8,855 bases of DNA from contig JAOPWW010000134.1 of the NCBI GenBank assembly GCA_025965495.1, positions 1 to 8,855 of the forward strand. Reading direction: 5' to 3'. The translations under genes were made by a program, and so were the position numbers. This DNA comes from Frankiales bacterium. Its GTDB lineage: Bacteria > Actinomycetota > Actinomycetes > Mycobacteriales > SCTD01. The notes beneath the pieces were generated by a model. The model searched no databases, was not told the origin of the DNA, and saw only the letters and a program-made list of their open reading frames with translations. Below, one piece after another: positions 6,322 through 8,855 of this stretch; position 1 is the first letter of the stretch; each line of letters opens with the position of its first letter.

Positions 6322-7004
6322 GCCGATGCGTCGCCGGAGGGCACGAGCCGGTAGCCGACGCCCCGCACCGTCTCGATGACCGGGGCGCCGGGGCAGCGCC
6401 CGAGCTTGCGGCGCAGGTAGCCGACGTAGACCTCCACGATGTTGTGGTCGCCCTCGTAGTGCTCGTCCCACACGTTGGCGATCATGTCGGCCTTGCGGAC
6501 CGCCTCCCCGGCCCGCCGGACCAGGTAGTGCAGCAGCGCGAACTCCCGCGGCCGCAGCGGCACCGCCTCCGCCTGCACCCGGACCCGGTGCGCCGACGGG
6601 TCGAGCTCCAGCGTCCCGACCGTGAGGACCGCCGGCCGCTCGCCCGCGCCGCGGCGCACCATCGCGCGCAGCGTCGCGAGGATGACGACGAACGACGACG
6701 GCTTCACCAGGTAGGCGTCGACGCCGAGGTCGAGCGCGTCCGCGTGCTCGTGCTCGCCGTCCTTGGCCGTCAACATCAGCACGGGCGTCCAGACACCGCG
6801 CTCGCGCAGGGCCCGGCAGACGTCGTAGCCGTGCCGGACCGGCAGCATGAGGTCCAGGACGATCGCGTCGTAGGGACGGCTGCAGGCCAGGTCCAGGCCC
6901 CGCTGGCCGTCGTGCGCGAGGTCGACGGCGAAGCCCTCGGCGACCAGTCCGTCGCGCAGCGCCTCGGCGAAGGACCGCTCGTCCTCGACGACCAGCATCC
7001 GCAC
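6318..7004 (-). CDS. OmpR-family response regulator (RR2) with atypical dimerisation face
   Basis: A 228-residue regulator. The receiver has E7-D8-E9, phosphoacceptor D51 in IVLDLMLP, T79 in LMLTAKDG and K101 in YLVKPSS. The output domain (about 130-225) has LRPREFALLHYLV, the recognition-helix region EGDHNIVEVYVGYLRRKLG and TVRGVGYRLV. It belongs to a subfamily that I recall carrying KPFSFVVLLARL instead of the usual KPFxxxELLARL. Here even that is altered: GVDAYL replaces GADDYL, KPS replaces KPF, and ATL replaces ARL. These positions lie on the alpha4-beta5-alpha5 surface that OmpR regulators use to dimerise when phosphorylated. The start is GTG 7004 (MRMLVVEDE); ATG 6998 is possible. Only a G-rich stretch at 7011-7015 resembles a ribosome site, and it sits inside a large hairpin. 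It lies 69 bases after the binding-protein gene. Confidence 0.93.
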   Translation of the reverse strand: MRMLVVEDERSFAEALRDGLVAEGFAVDLAHDGQRGLDLACSRPYDAIVLDLMLPVRHGYDVCRALRERGVWTPVLMLTAKDGEHEHADALDLGVDAYLVKPSSFVVILATLRAMVRRGAGERPAVLTVGTLELDPSAHRVRVQAEAVPLRPREFALLHYLVRRAGEAVRKADMIANVWDEHYEGDHNIVEVYVGYLRRKLGRCPGAPVIETVRGVGYRLVPSGDASA

Positions 7005-7005
7005 G

Positions 7006-7070
7006 TCGCGCCCCCGCTCCCGCCGGCACCGTCGGCCGACCCGGCTGACGGTGCCACGGCGGGGGCGCGA
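7006..7070 (-). terminator. Large two-part hairpin between the binding-protein gene and RR2
   Basis: The inner stem pairs GGCACCGTC (7025-7033) with GACGGTGCC (7047-7055) and continues through one G-T pair and four more G-C pairs to a three-base loop (7039-7041), 14 pairs in all. The outer stem pairs TCGCGCCCCCGC (7006-7017) with GCGGGGGCGCGA (7059-7070), 12 perfect pairs. An asymmetric internal loop of seven and three bases separates them. It starts four bases past the stop of the binding-protein gene, as an intrinsic terminator would, though without a U tract (common in GC-rich actinobacteria). The outer arm covers the only ribosome-site-like sequence of RR2, so it might also influence RR2 translation. 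Confidence 0.6.
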
Positions 7071-7073
7071 GGG

Positions 7074-8060
7074 TCAGCCCAGCAGGCCCTTGGCCTTCAG
7101 GAAGTCGGTCGCGGCCTGGGCGGGCAGCTTGCGGTCGATGCTGACGCTGGCGTTCAGGTCGATGAGGTCCTGGGTGCTCATCGCGGCGCTGACCTTCTCG
7201 AGGACCGTCTTCACGAGGAGGTCGGCCGCCGCCTTGCCGGACAGCACCGGGACGACGTTGTCGACCGACTGGAGCTTCTTGTCGTCCTCGAGCACCACGA
7301 AGTCGTTGGCCTTGACGCCGCCGTCGGAGGACAGGAACTCACCGAGCTGGACCTTGCCGCTCTTGAGCTTGGTGACCGACAGGGTGCCGCCGAGGTCGGT
7401 CTGCTCGAAGCCGGTGAACCTCAGGCCGTAGACCCGCTCGAGGCCGGGCTGGCACTGGCCGTAGGTCTTGCACTCCGGGGTCCCGCCGAGCACCAGCGGG
7501 CCCTTGTAGCCGGCCAGGTCCGACAGCTTCGTCACGCCGTTCTTCTGCGAGAACGCCTTCGTCACGGCGAACGCGTTCTGGTCGGCGGCCGGCGAGGGCG
7601 TCAGCACGGTCAGCCCCTTCTCGGTGCCGAGCTCGCGGGCCTTGGCCGTCACGGCGGTGAGGTCACTGGTGGGGACGCCGAGGTCCTCGGTGCCGGTCTT
7701 GGCCTTGTTGAGGTACTGGGCCATGCTCCCGACGTAGTCCGGCTCGACCTGCACGTCGTCGGAGGCGAGCGCCTTGAGGATGACCGGGCGGGTCGTCAGC
7801 GACTTGACGGTGGCCTGGTAGCCGGCGCGCGCGAGGGCCTGACGGTAGACCTCGGCGAGGATCTGGTTCTCCGGGAAGTTCGCGGACGCGATGGCCAGCG
7901 GGCCCTTGCCGCCGGAGGTCGGCAGGGCGTTGCCGCCGGCCGAGGCGCCGGCCGCCGGCGCGATGCGGGACGTCCCCCCGCCCGAGCTGGAGCCGCAGCC
8001 GGCGGCCGCCGTGAGGGCGAGGCCGACGAGCAGGAGACGTGCGGGCAGGCGAGTGCGCAT
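7074..8060 (-). CDS. Osmoprotectant ABC transporter substrate-binding lipoprotein (OpuAC/OsmF/ProX type)
   Basis: From ATG 8060 this is a 328-residue lipoprotein that would capture glycine betaine, choline or a related quaternary amine and deliver it to the membrane permease. The signal peptide MRTRLPARLLLVGLALTAAA ends in the lipobox AAGC with the lipidated Cys at 22. A Ser/Gly/Ala-rich linker follows to about 51. The periplasmic-binding fold then shows family motifs: ANFPENQILAEVYRQALARA, VEPDYVGSMAQYLN, ADQNAFAVTKAF, TPECKTYGQCQPGLERVYGL (a Cys pair likely forming a disulfide) and NDFVVLEDDKKLQSVDNVVP. AGAAGG nine bases before ATG 8060 is a reasonable ribosome site, whereas the longer open frame adds 22 residues before the signal peptide and is rejected. 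The exact ligand cannot be settled by eye. It follows the permease gene after 124 bases on the same strand. Confidence 0.9.
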   Translation of the reverse strand: MRTRLPARLLLVGLALTAAAGCGSSSGGGTSRIAPAAGASAGGNALPTSGGKGPLAIASANFPENQILAEVYRQALARAGYQATVKSLTTRPVILKALASDDVQVEPDYVGSMAQYLNKAKTGTEDLGVPTSDLTAVTAKARELGTEKGLTVLTPSPAADQNAFAVTKAFSQKNGVTKLSDLAGYKGPLVLGGTPECKTYGQCQPGLERVYGLRFTGFEQTDLGGTLSVTKLKSGKVQLGEFLSSDGGVKANDFVVLEDDKKLQSVDNVVPVLSGKAAADLLVKTVLEKVSAAMSTQDLIDLNASVSIDRKLPAQAATDFLKAKGLLG

Positions 8061-8184
8061 GGGAGGTGGCCTTCTGTGTCCCGTCCGCCCGTCCGGACGG
8101 ACGCGTGTCGGGTCGACGTCGTCCACGAGCGTCCCACGGTCCCCGCAGCGTGTCGTGGCCGCGTCCCCGGGTGTGGCGCCCGCC
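8061..8184 (-). promoter_or_regulatory. 124-base spacer with a palindrome before the binding-protein gene
   Basis: This is a long gap for two genes of one transporter. It contains the perfect 12-base palindrome CCGTCCGGACGG (8089-8100), with another CGTCC unit just before it (8082-8086) and an ACG after it. It could be an operator, a partial terminator that adjusts the ratio of permease to binding protein, or chance in GC-rich DNA. No convincing -35/-10 pair is visible, so a separate promoter for the binding protein is only a possibility. Confidence 0.3.
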
Positions 8185-8855
8185 TCAGCGGCGGACGCGG
8201 CCCTGGGCGCGACGCGCGCGGGCGACCGGGTCGACGAGGCGCTGCAGGCCGGCGAGCAGCACCTCCACCAGCAGGGCGAGCGCTGCGACGAGCACCGCGC
8301 CCGCCTGCAGCTGCGGGTAGTCCTGGCTCCCGAGGCCGTCGATGAGGTACCGGCCGAAGCCGCCGCCGCCGACCGCCGCGGCCAGGACCGCCGTCGCGAG
8401 GACCTGCAGGACGGCGCTGCGCACGCCGGCCGCGATCAGCGGCAGGGCCAGCGGCAGCTCCACCCGGCGCACGACCTGCGCGGTGCTCATCCCCATCCCG
8501 CGGGCCGCCTCGACGGCGTCGGGGTCGACCGAGCTGACGGCCACGAACGTGTTCGTCAGCACGGGCGGCAGCGCGAACAGGGCGAGCGCCAGCGCGATGC
8601 CCAGCGTGCCGGCACCGACGGGCGACACGGCGAACAGGATGACGACGCCGAGGGTCGGCACCGCGCGACCGACGTTCGACAGGTTCACCGCCAGCGCGCC
8701 GCCGCGGTGCTGGTGACCGAGGAGCAGGCCGAGCGGCAGGCCGACGGCGCAGGCCAGCAGGACGGCGTAGCCGGTGTAGGTGAGGTGCTCCTGCAGGCGC
8801 TGCAGCGTGCCTCCCGCAGGGTCGCCCCAGGTGAGCCAGCCGGTGAAGGTCGTGG
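8185..8855 (-). CDS. Osmoprotectant ABC transporter permease (OpuCB/OpuCD/ProW type), start outside window
   Basis: The frame is open from the window edge to the TGA at 8185, giving 222 visible residues; the true start is probably only a few codons beyond the edge, because family members are about 210-240 residues long. The visible N-terminus TTFTGWLTWGDPAGGTLQRL leads to EHLTYTGYAVLLACAVGLPLG, the first membrane helix and a family hallmark. Next come HQHRGGALAVNLSNVGRAVP and several more helices. The cytoplasmic EAA loop DAVEAARGMGMSTAQVVRRV followed by ELPLALP contacts the ATPase. VGGGGFGRYLIDGL follows, and the protein ends in a basic tail. It forms the membrane pore of the importer whose binding protein is the next gene; the ATPase and any second permease are presumably upstream. 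An internal GTG at 8688 would give a shorter protein lacking the first helix, so I reject it as the start. Confidence 0.9.
   Translation of the reverse strand, partial: TTFTGWLTWGDPAGGTLQRLQEHLTYTGYAVLLACAVGLPLGLLLGHQHRGGALAVNLSNVGRAVPTLGVVILFAVSPVGAGTLGIALALALFALPPVLTNTFVAVSSVDPDAVEAARGMGMSTAQVVRRVELPLALPLIAAGVRSAVLQVLATAVLAAAVGGGGFGRYLIDGLGSQDYPQLQAGAVLVAALALLVEVLLAGLQRLVDPVARARRAQGRVRR

Noticed and set aside
5002..7029. Apparent 675-residue fusion ending in HK2
   Set aside because: The N-terminal portion is RR2 DNA read in the wrong frame. The real kinase starts at GTG 6321 with a normal membrane helix.
6006..8345. Long plus-strand open frame (about 780 codons) opposite HK2, RR2 and the binding protein
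   Set aside because: Same reason: biased composition, no recognisable domain, fully opposite genes with clear motifs.

Overview
The window comes from a very GC-rich bacterium, almost certainly a member of the Actinomycetota. Third codon positions are nearly all G or C, GTG starts are common, consecutive genes overlap by 4-10 bases, and several genes appear leaderless. The exact genus cannot be read from the sequence. Almost all of the DNA is coding; I see no RNA gene, CRISPR array, insertion sequence or phage remnant, and no gene-free stretch longer than about 190 bases.

Left block (1-3999, all minus strand). In transcription order it holds a sensor histidine kinase (HK1), its OmpR-type response regulator (RR1), a membrane-anchored aminoacyl-phosphatidylglycerol synthase of the MprF/DUF2156 type, and the first 90 codons of a membrane-anchored protein resembling the alpha/beta hydrolases often found beside such synthases. 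This looks like a lipid-modification module under its own two-component control. Divergent from HK1 (4191-4976, plus strand) is a DUF347/COG4705 membrane protein built from four internal repeats.

The most notable regulatory signal is an operator-like direct repeat, GTGAGAG-4 bases-GTGAGAG, found twice: just upstream of the synthase (1968-1985) and in the HK1/DUF347 divergent region (4126-4143). The two copies share a longer flank and sit at the same distance from similar -10-like hexamers. The 7-4-7 layout is that of OmpR/PhoP-family boxes, so RR1 is the obvious candidate to bind them. This would tie kinase, regulator, synthase, putative hydrolase and possibly the DUF347 protein into one compact regulon.

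Right block (5002-8855, all minus strand). In transcription order it holds the end of an osmoprotectant (glycine betaine/choline type) ABC permease, a lipoprotein substrate-binding protein of the same transporter, a large hairpin that may terminate that operon, then a second response regulator (RR2) and histidine kinase (HK2). RR2/HK2 belong to another OmpR subfamily, and RR2 has an unusual dimerisation face. The closeness to the transporter hints at, but does not prove, an osmotic or membrane-stress role.

Both two-component pairs join their genes by the same GTGA overlap but in opposite order (HK-RR on the left, RR-HK on the right). They look like independent systems rather than a tandem duplication.
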